DNA of 64,000 nucleotides from assembly GCA_020072845.1 (NCBI GenBank), contig JAIQGF010000008.1, positions 62,001 to 126,000 on the forward strand, in the 5' to 3' direction. Below are positions 17,071 through 26,003 of this stretch, piece by piece. The stretch is from Terriglobia bacterium. Its GTDB lineage: Bacteria; Acidobacteriota; Terriglobia; Terriglobales; Acidobacteriaceae. The notes under the pieces are model-generated. The model ran no database searches. It was not told where the DNA came from and saw nothing but the letters and a program-made list of their open reading frames with translations. A program made the position numbers and the translations under genes. Every line of letters starts with the position of its first letter. Position 1 is the first letter of the stretch.

Positions 17071-18838
17071 ACCGGCCGTTCGCGAGCGCTGGGCGAGCTC
17101 GGACCTGGTGCTGCGGATGGCGCTGGTACTGGCGGCGGCGGCGTACGCGCGCACCATCACCTTCGATTTCGTCTTCGACGATCACCTGCAGATCGCGCTC
17201 AATCCCTGGATTCAGGCCTGGCGTTTCGTGCCGCATTACTTCACCGGGCACGTGTGGTCGTTCGAGCAGCCGGCCTGGGCAGGGAACTACTACCGACCGC
17301 TGTTCCTGCTGTGGCTGCGGGTGGTGAATTCCATGGTCGGCCTGACCCCCGGCTGGTGGCACCTGCTGACCATCGCCGCGCACTTGCTCGCCACCTGGAT
17401 GGTGTACCGGCTTGGGGTTAAGCTTTTGCGCTCGCAACTGGCCGCAGCCCTGGCCGCGCTGCTGTTCGGCGTCAATCCAATCCACGTCGAGGCGGTCGCC
17501 TGGGTGTCGGGAATTCCCGAAATCCTGCTGGCCATATTCTGCATGGCATCGTTGCTTGCGTATCTGAACTGGCGTGAGCATCACAGTAAAACGCCCATAT
17601 CTGCCAAGAGCGGGCAGATGTGGGGCACCGGCGCGTGGTGGATGGCGGCGTCGGTGGCTGGTTACGCGCTCGCCATGCTGGTGAAGGAAACCGGCGTGGT
17701 ACTGGTGGTGATCATCGCGGCGCACGCATTCCTGTTCGACGAAGAAATGGGCTCGGGGGCGAGCGCGCGGCAGCGATCCCGCAACGCGATTCGCCTGATG
17801 CTGCCGTATGCGGTGGTCGCACTGGCGTATTTTGCGGCGCGATGGAGCGTGCTGCGCGGCGTAGTCAGCCCGCTGCATCATCGCCCGCTGGGAACGGTGT
17901 GGCTGAGTTGGCCGAAGCTACTGGCGTTTTACCTGCGGCAGTTGGTTTGGCCGTTCGGGCTGAGCGCGTATTACGACGTCGAGCTGGTGAAGGGAATCAG
18001 CTTCCACGACGTCATCCTGCCCGCGCTGCTGGTGGCGTGGATTGCCGCACTCTACGCCGTTGTTTTCCGCCGTTCCAAGCTGATGCTGCTGGCGGGCATG
18101 GCGATGCTGGCGCCGATCCTGCCGGCGGTGTACGGGGCAGTCGTGTTCCAGATGGGCGACTTCGTCCACGATCGCTATTTGTATCTGCCTTCGGTAGCGC
18201 TGGCGCTGGCGCTGGGCGGCGCCATCGGGCGCGCCCAAATCTCGCAGCGCATGCAGGTGGGGATAGGCATGGTTGCCGCGGTTGCCTTGGCCGTTTCCAC
18301 CGCGGTCCAGTGCGCGCCCTGGGACAACGACTTGGCGCTGTTTACGCATGCGCGGCAGCACGCACCGCACAATGTCCGCGCCATGGAGGACCAGGCGGAA
18401 GCCTATGGCATCCTCGGCGACATGGAAAGCGCGCTGCGGGTGCAGCGCGAAGTCATCGAAGAGCAGCCAAATTACTGGGCAGGCCTGTGCAATTTGGGAA
18501 TGTACTACTATCGCGTCGGGCGCTATCCCGAGGCCGAGCAGGCCCTGCTGCGCGCCATTGACCACTGGCCCGCCGGTATCAAGCCGATGAGCGCGAACCA
18601 ATTTTACTTTCTCGGCATGTCGCGGCTGCAGATGCACCGGCCGCAAGAGGCCGAGGGGCCGCTGCGCCGGGCGGTCGAACTGCGGCCCGACGCTGCCGGG
18701 TATCACTATGCCCTGGGCGTGGTGCTGCGCCAGCAGGGCAAACAGGATGAGGCAGCGGTGCAATTCCGCGCCGAGGCCGCCAACCGCAAGCGCATTGACG
18801 AGCAGACGAAAGCCTTGGGACTAGACGTGGTGCAGTAG
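17054..18838 (+). CDS. TMTC-like membrane protein with C-terminal TPRs (2)
   Basis: 594 aa paralogue of the preceding gene with the same order of motifs: FVFDDHLQIALNPWI, GNYYRPLFLLWLR, NPIHVEAVAWVSGIPEILLA and MGDFVHDRYLYLPSV. A TPR tail starts near residue 430 (YWAGLCNLGMYYYRVGRYPE). The start at 17054 lies inside the end of the first gene, which suggests translational coupling. Tandem duplication followed by divergence is the simplest reading. Confidence 0.85.
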   Translation: MASVTEPAVRERWASSDLVLRMALVLAAAAYARTITFDFVFDDHLQIALNPWIQAWRFVPHYFTGHVWSFEQPAWAGNYYRPLFLLWLRVVNSMVGLTPGWWHLLTIAAHLLATWMVYRLGVKLLRSQLAAALAALLFGVNPIHVEAVAWVSGIPEILLAIFCMASLLAYLNWREHHSKTPISAKSGQMWGTGAWWMAASVAGYALAMLVKETGVVLVVIIAAHAFLFDEEMGSGASARQRSRNAIRLMLPYAVVALAYFAARWSVLRGVVSPLHHRPLGTVWLSWPKLLAFYLRQLVWPFGLSAYYDVELVKGISFHDVILPALLVAWIAALYAVVFRRSKLMLLAGMAMLAPILPAVYGAVVFQMGDFVHDRYLYLPSVALALALGGAIGRAQISQRMQVGIGMVAAVALAVSTAVQCAPWDNDLALFTHARQHAPHNVRAMEDQAEAYGILGDMESALRVQREVIEEQPNYWAGLCNLGMYYYRVGRYPEAEQALLRAIDHWPAGIKPMSANQFYFLGMSRLQMHRPQEAEGPLRRAVELRPDAAGYHYALGVVLRQQGKQDEAAVQFRAEAANRKRIDEQTKALGLDVVQ

Positions 18839-18839
18839 G

Positions 18840-20117
18840 TCAGGCCGCGAGCTGGTCGCGCGAAATCTTCAGTCCGTTCAAATTTCCCAGCACGGTCACC
18901 GCGATCGATTCCGTCTTGAAGAAGTCATTGGCGAGTTGGGTCAGGTCAGCCCTGGTGACCTTCTCGATGCTGTTCACGATCTCATCCAGGCCGATGAAGC
19001 GGTCGAAGTACATTTCCTGACGGGCCAGGTTGGACATGCGCGCCGTGGACGACTCCAGGCTGAGCATCAGGCTGCCTTTGAGCTGGTCCTTGGCGCGGCG
19101 CAACTCTTCCTCGGGGACGGCCTCCGCCTTCAAGTTGCGGAATTCGGCGACGATGCACTGAACGACTTTGGGCGCTGATTCGCGCGAGGTCCCCGCGTAG
19201 ACGGAGAGGCAGCCGGTGTCGCGATACGGATTCAGCTCGCTGTAGATGGCGTAGGCCAGCCCTTGACGCTCGCGAATGTTCTGGAACAGGCGCGAGCTCA
19301 TGCCGCCGCCCAGAATCGTGCTCAGGATATAGCCGGCGTAGCGGCGCTCGTGACCCACGGGATGCGATGGCACCCCGACGCAGATCTGCACCTGCTCCAG
19401 CGCCTTCTTGTTACGCAGGATGATGCGCGCGGAAATCTTGGGCACTGCCTGGAGAAATCCGTTTTTGCCCGCCTGCAACGGGGAGAATTTCTGCTTCACC
19501 AGGTCCACAAACCTTTCATGGTTCAGGTTCCCGGCCGCAGAGATGATCATGTTGTTGGGAATGAAGAAGCGCCGCCAGTAATTCAGCAGCGGCTCCTGCT
19601 CGAAGCGCCGCACCGTGTCCTTGGTTCCGAGGATGGGCTTGCCCAGCGGATGGTCCTTCCAGAAATTCTGGGTAAAGATTTCGTGGACGAGGTAGTCGGG
19701 GTTGTCCTCGTCCATCTTGATCTCTTCCAGGATCACGCCGCGCTCGCGGGCGATGTCCTTCATGTCGAAGACGGGGTTCAACACCAGGTCGCTGAGCACA
19801 TCCATGGCGATGGGCAGGTGCTCGTCGAGGACTTTAATGTCGAAGGAGATGCACTCCTTGGCGGTGAAGGCGTCGAGATTCCCGCCGATGGAATCCACCT
19901 GCCGCGCGATGTCTTCCGCCGTGCGGGTGGTTGTGCCCTTGAAGAGCATGTGCTCGACAAAGTGGGAGATGCCGTTGAACTCCGGTTCTTCATGCCGCGA
20001 TCCGGTCTTGATCCAAATGCCGATCGAGATGGAGCGGATGTGCTGCATCTCCTCGGTCAGCACAATCAGACCGTTGGGCAACACCTCGCGCCGGATGTTG
20101 CGGAGTTCTTCCACCAT
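18840..20117 (-). CDS. M16 family zinc peptidase (processing-peptidase-like)
   Basis: 425 aa. The inverted zinc motif HFVEH lies near residue 50, and the downstream Glu ligand is in ERGVILEEIKMDEDNPDYL. The C-terminal half holds the inactive M16 lobe (GGGMSSRLFQNIRERQGLAY). The length matches single-subunit bacterial homologues of mitochondrial processing peptidase beta and YmxG. The ATG at 20117 gives the family N-terminus MVEELRNIRREVLPNG. No signal peptide. Substrate unknown. Confidence 0.93.
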   Translation of the reverse strand: MVEELRNIRREVLPNGLIVLTEEMQHIRSISIGIWIKTGSRHEEPEFNGISHFVEHMLFKGTTTRTAEDIARQVDSIGGNLDAFTAKECISFDIKVLDEHLPIAMDVLSDLVLNPVFDMKDIARERGVILEEIKMDEDNPDYLVHEIFTQNFWKDHPLGKPILGTKDTVRRFEQEPLLNYWRRFFIPNNMIISAAGNLNHERFVDLVKQKFSPLQAGKNGFLQAVPKISARIILRNKKALEQVQICVGVPSHPVGHERRYAGYILSTILGGGMSSRLFQNIRERQGLAYAIYSELNPYRDTGCLSVYAGTSRESAPKVVQCIVAEFRNLKAEAVPEEELRRAKDQLKGSLMLSLESSTARMSNLARQEMYFDRFIGLDEIVNSIEKVTRADLTQLANDFFKTESIAVTVLGNLNGLKISRDQLAA

Positions 20118-20331
20118 GATGGTTTCCCAGTGATCGGTACCCGCTTCCCGCGATTCCTCGGGAAGCCCCACCAGTTGATTCTTACACACCGCAGCCTGCC
20201 CTGCGCGAAAAGATTCCAATAACAAAATCAATGACTTAGGGACTCCCGGTCAAAGTGCCGGGAACCTGCGGCGGCTGCCCAGGGCGGGTACAATAGCTTC
20301 AGCCGCATAATGTGACACTGCGTTTGGATGC

Positions 20332-21519
20332 ATGCGAGAGCGACCGCAAAAAGAACTTTTAGGCCTTGATCTTCAAGAGCTTACGGCTATCGCCGTGGAA
20401 GCCGGCCAGCCCGCCTATCGCGGCCGTCAGCTGTTCGAGGCCTTGTATCGGCAGCGGGTTGAAGCGGTCGACCAAATTACGACCCTGCCCAATTCGTTCC
20501 GCTCCGAGCTAACGAAAAATTATGCTTCCGGCCTGCCGCAGACCCAAAAAAAATTCATTTCCCTGGATGGGACCGTGCGCTACCTCATCGGCTTCGCCGA
20601 TGGGCAGAGCGTGGAGACCGTCTGGATGCCGGAAGGCGACAACGGAGAGCAGGGCGATGGCAGCGAGGCAGGCGAGGAAGAGATGGGTGGCCCACCCTTG
20701 TCACGCGCAGTGGAGCATGCCCTGAGCGCAATTGAAGGAGCGCGACAGGGTGGGTTAGAACGCGGGTTCAAGCGCGCGACTATCTGCGTGTCCAGCCAGG
20801 CAGGCTGTGCCGTGAATTGCCAGTTCTGCATGACGGCGTTGCTTGGACTGCTGCGCAACCTGAGCGCCGGCGAAATTGTCGGCCAGATCCTGCGTGTGTT
20901 TCAGGACCAGAAGGTCTCGCCCGAGAGCGAACGCATCAACCTGGTTTTCATGGGCCAGGGCGAGCCGTTCCTCAATTACGAAAATTTCATGAAAGCGGTG
21001 CGCCTGCTGGCGGCCGGCGTCGGCATCCCGGAATCACGCATGACGGTCTCGACCGCCGGGATCGTGCCGCGCATCCGCGACTTCGGAGGAGAACAGGTCC
21101 GCCCGAAGCTGGCGATTTCGCTGAACGCCTCCAATGATGCCACGCGCGACCAGGTGATGCCGATCAACCGCAAGTGGAACCTGGCAACGGTGCTCACGGC
21201 CGCGCGCCAGTTTCCGCTCCGGCCACGCGAACGACTTACGTTCGAATATGTACTGCTGAACGGAGTCAACGACAGCGTGCAAAACGCGCGCGAGGTCGTC
21301 GCCCTCATCCGCGGCCTGAACGCCAAGGTCAACCTGATCGCACTCAACCCGGGGCCGGAGATTCCGTTCTCTACGCCGGAGGACGAGCGCGTCCACGCCT
21401 TCCAGCAGACGCTCATCCAGGCCGGCATCCCTACCTTTGTTCGTCGTCCGCGCGGACGCGACATCTACGCCGCGTGCGGACAGCTCAAGCGCGCCGAAGT
21501 TGTGCAGATTAGTGCGTAG
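20332..21519 (+). CDS. rlmN: 23S rRNA/tRNA adenine-C2 methyltransferase, with an inserted repeat
   Basis: Radical SAM enzyme that methylates A2503 of 23S rRNA and A37 of some tRNAs. 395 aa. CAVNCQFC is the cluster motif, FMGQGEPFLNYENF and SLNASNDATRDQVMP bind SAM, and the C-terminal DIYAACGQL carries the catalytic Cys. Between VETVWMPE and ICVSSQAGC, where homologues have only a few residues, there are about 47 extra residues encoded by an inverted-repeat element. The frame stays open and all catalytic residues remain, so the enzyme is probably functional. Confidence 0.95.
   Translation: MRERPQKELLGLDLQELTAIAVEAGQPAYRGRQLFEALYRQRVEAVDQITTLPNSFRSELTKNYASGLPQTQKKFISLDGTVRYLIGFADGQSVETVWMPEGDNGEQGDGSEAGEEEMGGPPLSRAVEHALSAIEGARQGGLERGFKRATICVSSQAGCAVNCQFCMTALLGLLRNLSAGEIVGQILRVFQDQKVSPESERINLVFMGQGEPFLNYENFMKAVRLLAAGVGIPESRMTVSTAGIVPRIRDFGGEQVRPKLAISLNASNDATRDQVMPINRKWNLATVLTAARQFPLRPRERLTFEYVLLNGVNDSVQNAREVVALIRGLNAKVNLIALNPGPEIPFSTPEDERVHAFQQTLIQAGIPTFVRRPRGRDIYAACGQLKRAEVVQISA
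20682..20756. repeat. Inverted-repeat element inserted in frame in rlmN
   Basis: Arms CCCACCCTTGTCACGCGC (20691-20708) and GCGCGACAGGGTGGG (from about 20740) pair with small gaps around CTGAGCGCAATTGAAGGAG. The interior resembles the CTGAGCGCAGCGAAGGAT part of the repeat beside tRNA-Arg. Confidence 0.65.
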
Positions 21520-21594
21520 GCAGTCGGGGCGAGAATTCTGTTGCGGATCGAACAGGTGATGCTCTTCCGAAAAACAGGTCAGATCTGCCTGGGT

Positions 21595-21888
21595 TTAGCG
21601 TAAGGCGCTGAACCAGTCGGACGGCAATAACGCCAGGCCCAAGGAGAACGCCACGTTCACCACCGCGATCGTGACGACTACCAGGGCGCGTGTGGGCGAA
21701 TGGCGTTCCGGGAAAGCCAGCGTCGTGAACTTCACTACATTCAGTGCTACCCAGAGCGATACGATCGTCCAGGCAAGCCACGCGACACTCGGGTTGCGGG
21801 CAGTTAGCAACCCCGCGGGGGGAACAAGGATGAAGAGAACGAGGATGGCCCGCGCCGCAAGCCGACTTAGCCGGCCCGTGTTTCGCAT
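21595..21888 (-). CDS. Small membrane protein, unknown function
   Basis: 97 aa with three hydrophobic stretches (AILVLFILVPPAGLL, VAWLAWTIVSLWVALNVV, ALVVVTIAVVNVAFSLGLALL) and basic ends. The start is supported by AGGAG 9 nt upstream of the ATG. I recognise no family. Convergent with rlmN. Confidence 0.6.
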   Translation of the reverse strand: MRNTGRLSRLAARAILVLFILVPPAGLLTARNPSVAWLAWTIVSLWVALNVVKFTTLAFPERHSPTRALVVVTIAVVNVAFSLGLALLPSDWFSALR

Positions 21889-22201
21889 CCCAAGCGCTCC
21901 TGATGAAAAGGCTTGTACCCAAGTCTGGGAGCCTGTAATCCACCTGGAAGAAATAAGCAGGGTCAGCCATCTCCAGCAAGCGGACCAGCCCGATGCCCTG
22001 CACCATACATCGGCGCAGGAGACAAGTGACCGCGATGCAATCCTTGTTCTGAATCTGGAACACACCTGGAAGGCGCAGAACTTCGGATTCGCAAGAGCAA
22101 GCCTGCGCGGTGATTGCCGGTCGCAGGTTGCGACGCTCGAATGCAGTGCCGTCGCCGCGGGTGTATCATGCCGCACCTGAAACTGACGCACGGAGGACGC
22201 T

Positions 22202-22402
22202 ATGGCGCAGAAAGTTATCGAGGTCGTCGGCATTTCCAAGGAGAGCTTCGCGAAGGCGGCGGAGAACGCGGTTGCCGAAGCAGCGAAGACCATCCACGGG
22301 CTCAAGTGGGCGCGGGTCGCTGAATTCGAGATGGAACTCGACGGAAAGAAAATTACCCAGTTTCGCGCGACCACCAGAATTTATTTTGACGTCGAGCACT
22401 GA
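22202..22402 (+). CDS. Dodecin family flavin-binding protein
   Basis: 66 aa. KVIEVVGISKESFAKAAENA and WARVAEFEMELDGKKITQFR are the family pattern, including the Trp that stacks on flavin. Dodecins form hollow 12-mers that store riboflavin or FMN. A good ribosome site (GGAGG) precedes the ATG. It stands alone between an intergenic region and a GNAT gene. Confidence 0.93.
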   Translation: MAQKVIEVVGISKESFAKAAENAVAEAAKTIHGLKWARVAEFEMELDGKKITQFRATTRIYFDVEH

Positions 22403-22441
22403 ACAAGCAGCCTGGGAAGCTCACCTGATACGCTGGGACCG

Positions 22442-22933
22442 ATGGACGTTCCCGCCGCGACTTATCGCCTGCGCGACTACCGGCCCGGCGACCTCCGCCG
22501 GCTCTGGGAAATTGATCAGCGGTGCTTTGCCCGCGGCATCGCCTACTCCCAGCGCGAACTCGCTCATTACATCGCGAAAGCGGGTGGGTTCACCGTCGTC
22601 GCTGAAACCGCCGCCTCGGCTGGAGACGAAACCATTCGCCCGCCACGCATCGTAGGCTTCCTGGTAGGACACGTCCTGCCGCGCGGCGTCGGGCATATTG
22701 TCACCATTGACGTGCTTCCGGAGGCCCGGCGCGCCGGCATCGGCTCATTGCTGATGGAGGAATGCGAGACACGGCTCCGCGCCGCCGAATGTAAGGCCGT
22801 CTTCCTGGAAACCGCGGTGGATAACGACACCGCGTTGCGTTTCTACAAGCGCCTCCGCTACTCGGTGCTGAAGACCATCCCGCGCTACTATCTCGACAGC
22901 ATTGACGCGCTGCTGATGGGAAAAAAACTGTAA
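22442..22933 (+). CDS. GNAT family N-acetyltransferase (RimI-like)
   Basis: 163 aa. The acetyl-CoA site is VLPEARRAGIGSLLMEECE, preceded by the beta-4 strand GVGHIVTIDV and followed by VFLETAVDNDTALRFYKRLR with the family Asn and Tyr. This resembles RimI-type protein N-acetyltransferases, but the substrate cannot be read from sequence. Confidence 0.88.
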   Translation: MDVPAATYRLRDYRPGDLRRLWEIDQRCFARGIAYSQRELAHYIAKAGGFTVVAETAASAGDETIRPPRIVGFLVGHVLPRGVGHIVTIDVLPEARRAGIGSLLMEECETRLRAAECKAVFLETAVDNDTALRFYKRLRYSVLKTIPRYYLDSIDALLMGKKL

Positions 22934-23065
22934 GGAAGCCACAAATTCGCAAGCGGCCGCGCGCAACCCGGCCCGGTACCTCTATACTTCTGTGGCTCAG
23001 GGTAGGCGTGCACCGCGGGCCGGCAAAGCAGGCGTGCAGCGCAGAAGCCTCCCGGAATCGACACC

Positions 23066-23872
23066 ATGCGGATCGCAATTCAGGGCGAAACCGGATCGTT
23101 CAGCGACGAAGCCGCGCGCACTTTCCTGCCCGGCTGCTCGGTGGTGCCCTGTGTTACGTCGTCCGACGTTTTCGACCGGCTTGATTCCGGAGGCGCCGCC
23201 GCGGCCCTGGTTCCGATTGAGAACTCCCTCGCCGGGCCCGTCGCTCAGCATCTCGACCTGCTGCTGGCGCGCGACGCGTTTATCCAGCGCGAGTTTCGCC
23301 TGCGCATCCGCCACAACCTGATCGCCGCTCCCGGCGTGAAGTTGAAGGACGTGAGGCGCGTGTTTTCCCATCCTGTCGCGCTGGAGCAATGCCGCGATTT
23401 TTTCCGCCGCCACCGCCAGGCCCGCGCCGAATCGTTTTACGACACCGCGGGCAGCGTCCGGCACGTGGTGGGCGAAAACCTGCGTGACGCCGCCGCCATC
23501 GCGGGCAGCCGCGCCGCGGCCGTGTACCAGGGCCGCATCCTGCTGCGCGGCCTGGAAGACGACAAACTGAACTTCACCCGCTTTTTCCTCGTCAGCCGCT
23601 CCCGCCGCGTGCACCGCGCCGCCAACAAGACCTCGATCGCATTCGCCCTGAAAAACGCGCCCGGAGCTCTGTTCAAGGCGTTGAGCGTGTTCGCGCTGCG
23701 CGATATTGACCTGAGCAAGATCGAATCCCGCCCGTTCCGCGGCCGTCCGTTTGAATACGTGTTCTTTATCGACTATCTGCGCGCTGACGACGAGGCCGCG
23801 CGCAAGGCGCTGGCGCACCTGGCGGAGATCGCAGAATTCGTCAAGGTGCTCGGCATTTATCCGGCGGCGTAA
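23066..23872 (+). CDS. pheA: Prephenate dehydratase
   Basis: Converts prephenate to phenylpyruvate in phenylalanine synthesis. 268 aa monofunctional form without a chorismate mutase domain. The catalytic domain spans residues 1-175 and ends with the essential Thr-Arg-Phe in NFTRFFLV. A C-terminal ACT domain carries KNAPGALFKALSVFALRDI and the Phe-binding ESRP motif, so feedback inhibition by phenylalanine is expected. No ribosome site is obvious. Confidence 0.94.
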   Translation: MRIAIQGETGSFSDEAARTFLPGCSVVPCVTSSDVFDRLDSGGAAAALVPIENSLAGPVAQHLDLLLARDAFIQREFRLRIRHNLIAAPGVKLKDVRRVFSHPVALEQCRDFFRRHRQARAESFYDTAGSVRHVVGENLRDAAAIAGSRAAAVYQGRILLRGLEDDKLNFTRFFLVSRSRRVHRAANKTSIAFALKNAPGALFKALSVFALRDIDLSKIESRPFRGRPFEYVFFIDYLRADDEAARKALAHLAEIAEFVKVLGIYPAA

Positions 23873-23896
23873 ATGCCAGCGGCGGAATGAAATGAA

Positions 23897-23914
23897 GAAG
23901 TCAGAATGAAGAAT
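23897..23914 (+). repeat. Left arm of an 18-nt inverted repeat flanking the next gene
   Basis: GAAGTCAGAATGAAGAAT; its exact reverse complement lies at 25288-25305. A partial complementary arm (TTCTTCATTC) also occurs near 23950. The pair brackets a single secreted-protein gene. Confidence 0.75.
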
Positions 23915-23991
23915 GACTCGGAAGGAACCAATCTTTGCCGCCGCGAGTTCTTCATTCTTAATTAACTGGAAGGACCAGAAAGGAGAAGCCC

Positions 23992-25227
23992 ATGAGCCGG
24001 AAAAGCGCGCTGATCGTGCTGGTGTCCGTCCTTGCCTTGTTGTCTGAGGGGGCTGCCGCTCAACGGCAAACAGCGACCCCTCCGCCGGCAATCAAGGGCG
24101 AGCGTGCGATTGCGAGACACCACCGCCCAGCCAATGTGCTGGTTCGCCTACTGCTGCTGAGCGGCTCTGAGACCCCTGCCGGTGCCCAGCTCATGGATGA
24201 TCTCTTAGAAGCGCACAAACAGGCCAGGCTCGATTTGGCCCGGAGTCTGCGGCTGGATGCATGGGAAGGCCTGCGGGTCGACGTGGAGACTCGGCACGTT
24301 TCTTGGCTTGAGAACGGTCACCAAGAAGAAGTCAGAGATGCCCCCAAAGACCCGGACAGCTTTGACTTCTTGGTGACGTGGGTTTGGGATCTGGCCGAGT
24401 CAACCTTTTACTTCCGTGCCGAAGGAATTGCGGGCTTCCAATCTAAGCAAATACGGGGTATTGAGACGTGGACAATCGAAAGAGTGTCGGATCCTTCCAT
24501 CTTCCAGACTTGGGAAGCCTCGTATGAGGTGGAGAGCTATCAGATGGGGCCCTACATGAGCGGCAAGGCTGTGCGAAAACTGGCGCAAGAGGCAACGGAA
24601 AGGGTCATTGCGCCCAAGAGGACCCCGATTCTGGCCGGTGTGGTGGACTTTATTCAGCGCAACCGCGAGCTTGAACCGGGCGGAAGCCGCCCCAGCGCCC
24701 GTCCCGCGCCGAGGCAGGCCCGCGTGTTGGTCCGCGCGCTGGTAACTGGTGCGGGTGGTTCCCACTGGTTTGGCCTCGCCATCTCCGCGCTTGCAAGTGA
24801 CCTAGGGTTGGTCAGCGGTCCCACACTGCGAGTAAGAGAAGAGCGAACGGTACGGCATGAGGGAGCGAAGTACCAAAAGCGCCCCGGTGAAGAGTGGGCC
24901 GTTGATCCCGGCAAGCTGGACTTCCTGGTGAACTGGAACCTGGAGTTCCTTGAACACCCCAAGGATCCGTCGGGAAGGTACAGGTTCACGGTGACAGATT
25001 CTTGGAGAGCGCAAAAGACATCCGATCCCTCAGTCAACAAGACTTGGACTGTCTCCTATGACTTGGCGTATGAGAGCTCGATATGGTACGACAGCCCGAA
25101 GCGCGCTCAGCTATCCCAGGAACAAGCAGAGAGAGTCATTGCACCCCTGCGCGGTCCGATTGTCAGGGAAGTAGTTGCCTTCATTGAAAGCAACTCGTCG
25201 AACGCACCCGCGCAGACACAGAAATAG
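23992..25227 (+). CDS. Secreted protein with two copies of an unrecognised ~130-aa domain
   Basis: 411 aa with a signal peptide (LIVLVSVLALLSEGAAA). Two halves align. Half 1 has FDFLVTWVWDL, VSDPSIFQTWEASYEVESY, then ATERVIAPKRTPILAGVVDFI. Half 2 has LDFLVNWNLEFL, TSDPSVNKTWTVSYDLAYES, then QAERVIAPLRGPIVREVVAFI. I know no family with this pattern. Codon use and AT content look less GC-biased than in neighbouring genes. It lies within an 18-nt inverted repeat, which hints at acquisition as a cassette. Confidence 0.75.
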   Translation: MSRKSALIVLVSVLALLSEGAAAQRQTATPPPAIKGERAIARHHRPANVLVRLLLLSGSETPAGAQLMDDLLEAHKQARLDLARSLRLDAWEGLRVDVETRHVSWLENGHQEEVRDAPKDPDSFDFLVTWVWDLAESTFYFRAEGIAGFQSKQIRGIETWTIERVSDPSIFQTWEASYEVESYQMGPYMSGKAVRKLAQEATERVIAPKRTPILAGVVDFIQRNRELEPGGSRPSARPAPRQARVLVRALVTGAGGSHWFGLAISALASDLGLVSGPTLRVREERTVRHEGAKYQKRPGEEWAVDPGKLDFLVNWNLEFLEHPKDPSGRYRFTVTDSWRAQKTSDPSVNKTWTVSYDLAYESSIWYDSPKRAQLSQEQAERVIAPLRGPIVREVVAFIESNSSNAPAQTQK

Positions 25228-25287
25228 ACGCTAAAGCCTGCTCGGCTGGCGAGCATCTTCCTCGTGAACAAGAAGGATGGGGCCGTA

Positions 25288-25305
25288 ATTCTTCATTCTG
25301 ACTTC
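25288..25305 (-). repeat. Right arm of the 18-nt inverted repeat
   Basis: ATTCTTCATTCTGACTTC, the exact reverse complement of 23897-23914, in the gap before the NTF2-like gene. Confidence 0.75.
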
Positions 25306-25337
25306 ATGAGGTAATCTGCCGTCCGCGAGGTCAACCG

Positions 25338-25901
25338 ATGAAAGCTGCCATCCTGATGTTCGCGGTGCTGATGGGATCGCTGGCGCTGGGCCAGGCGCAA
25401 CCCGAGCCGAAACCCGCCGCGGAAACTCCCGCCGCAAATCCGGCCGACGTGAAGTCGATCGACAGCATTGTCGCGGCTTTGTACGACGTCATCTCCGGAC
25501 CAGCGGGGCAGAAGCGCGACTGGAACCGATTCCGCTCACTATTCTGGCCGGGCGCGCACCTCATCCCGCTGGTCACGCCACCGGGAAAAACCGGTTACGC
25601 GGCGCGCGTGCTCAGCGTCGAGGACTACGTCACCCGCACCGACCCCTTCTTCGCCAAGGAAAGCTTCTACGAGAGCGCCGTCGCCAACCGTGTCGACCAG
25701 TGGGCGCAGATCGCGTCGGTGTTCAGCACCTACGAATCGCGCCACGCCAAGGGTGAGAAACCGTTTGCCCGCGGCATCAATAGCATCCAGGTCTTCAACG
25801 ACGGCCAGCGTTGGTGGGTGCTGAACATCCTCTGGGAAAACGAATCCGAACAGAATCCGTTGCCGGAACGGATGCTGAGGCCGCCCGGTGGAAAGCAGTG
25901 A
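25338..25901 (+). CDS. Secreted NTF2/SnoaL-like protein
   Basis: 187 aa with a signal peptide (MKAAILMFAVLMGSLALG) and a Pro/Ala linker. A domain of about 130 aa follows with the NTF2-like rhythm: SIVAALYDVISGPAGQ, DWNRFRSLFWPGAHLI and a final strand pair around INSIQVFNDGQRWWVLNILW. This fold is used by many unrelated enzymes and binding proteins, so no function is assigned. Confidence 0.78.
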   Translation: MKAAILMFAVLMGSLALGQAQPEPKPAAETPAANPADVKSIDSIVAALYDVISGPAGQKRDWNRFRSLFWPGAHLIPLVTPPGKTGYAARVLSVEDYVTRTDPFFAKESFYESAVANRVDQWAQIASVFSTYESRHAKGEKPFARGINSIQVFNDGQRWWVLNILWENESEQNPLPERMLRPPGGKQ

Positions 25902-26003
25902 GCAACCGCTGGTTGTCGTTGGGACATGGACGATTGCGTCCGAAGATTGTCATGTTCCCCACGTAGATCTTCCCGGTGCCGGGTTCAGACCTCATGTGTG
26001 AGC

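Noticed and set aside
15412-17160. Minus-strand open frame of about 580 codons opposite the first TMTC-like gene
   Set aside because: Gln/Arg/His-rich translation typical of an antisense shadow of a GC-rich gene; the plus-strand product has ordered TM and TPR structure.
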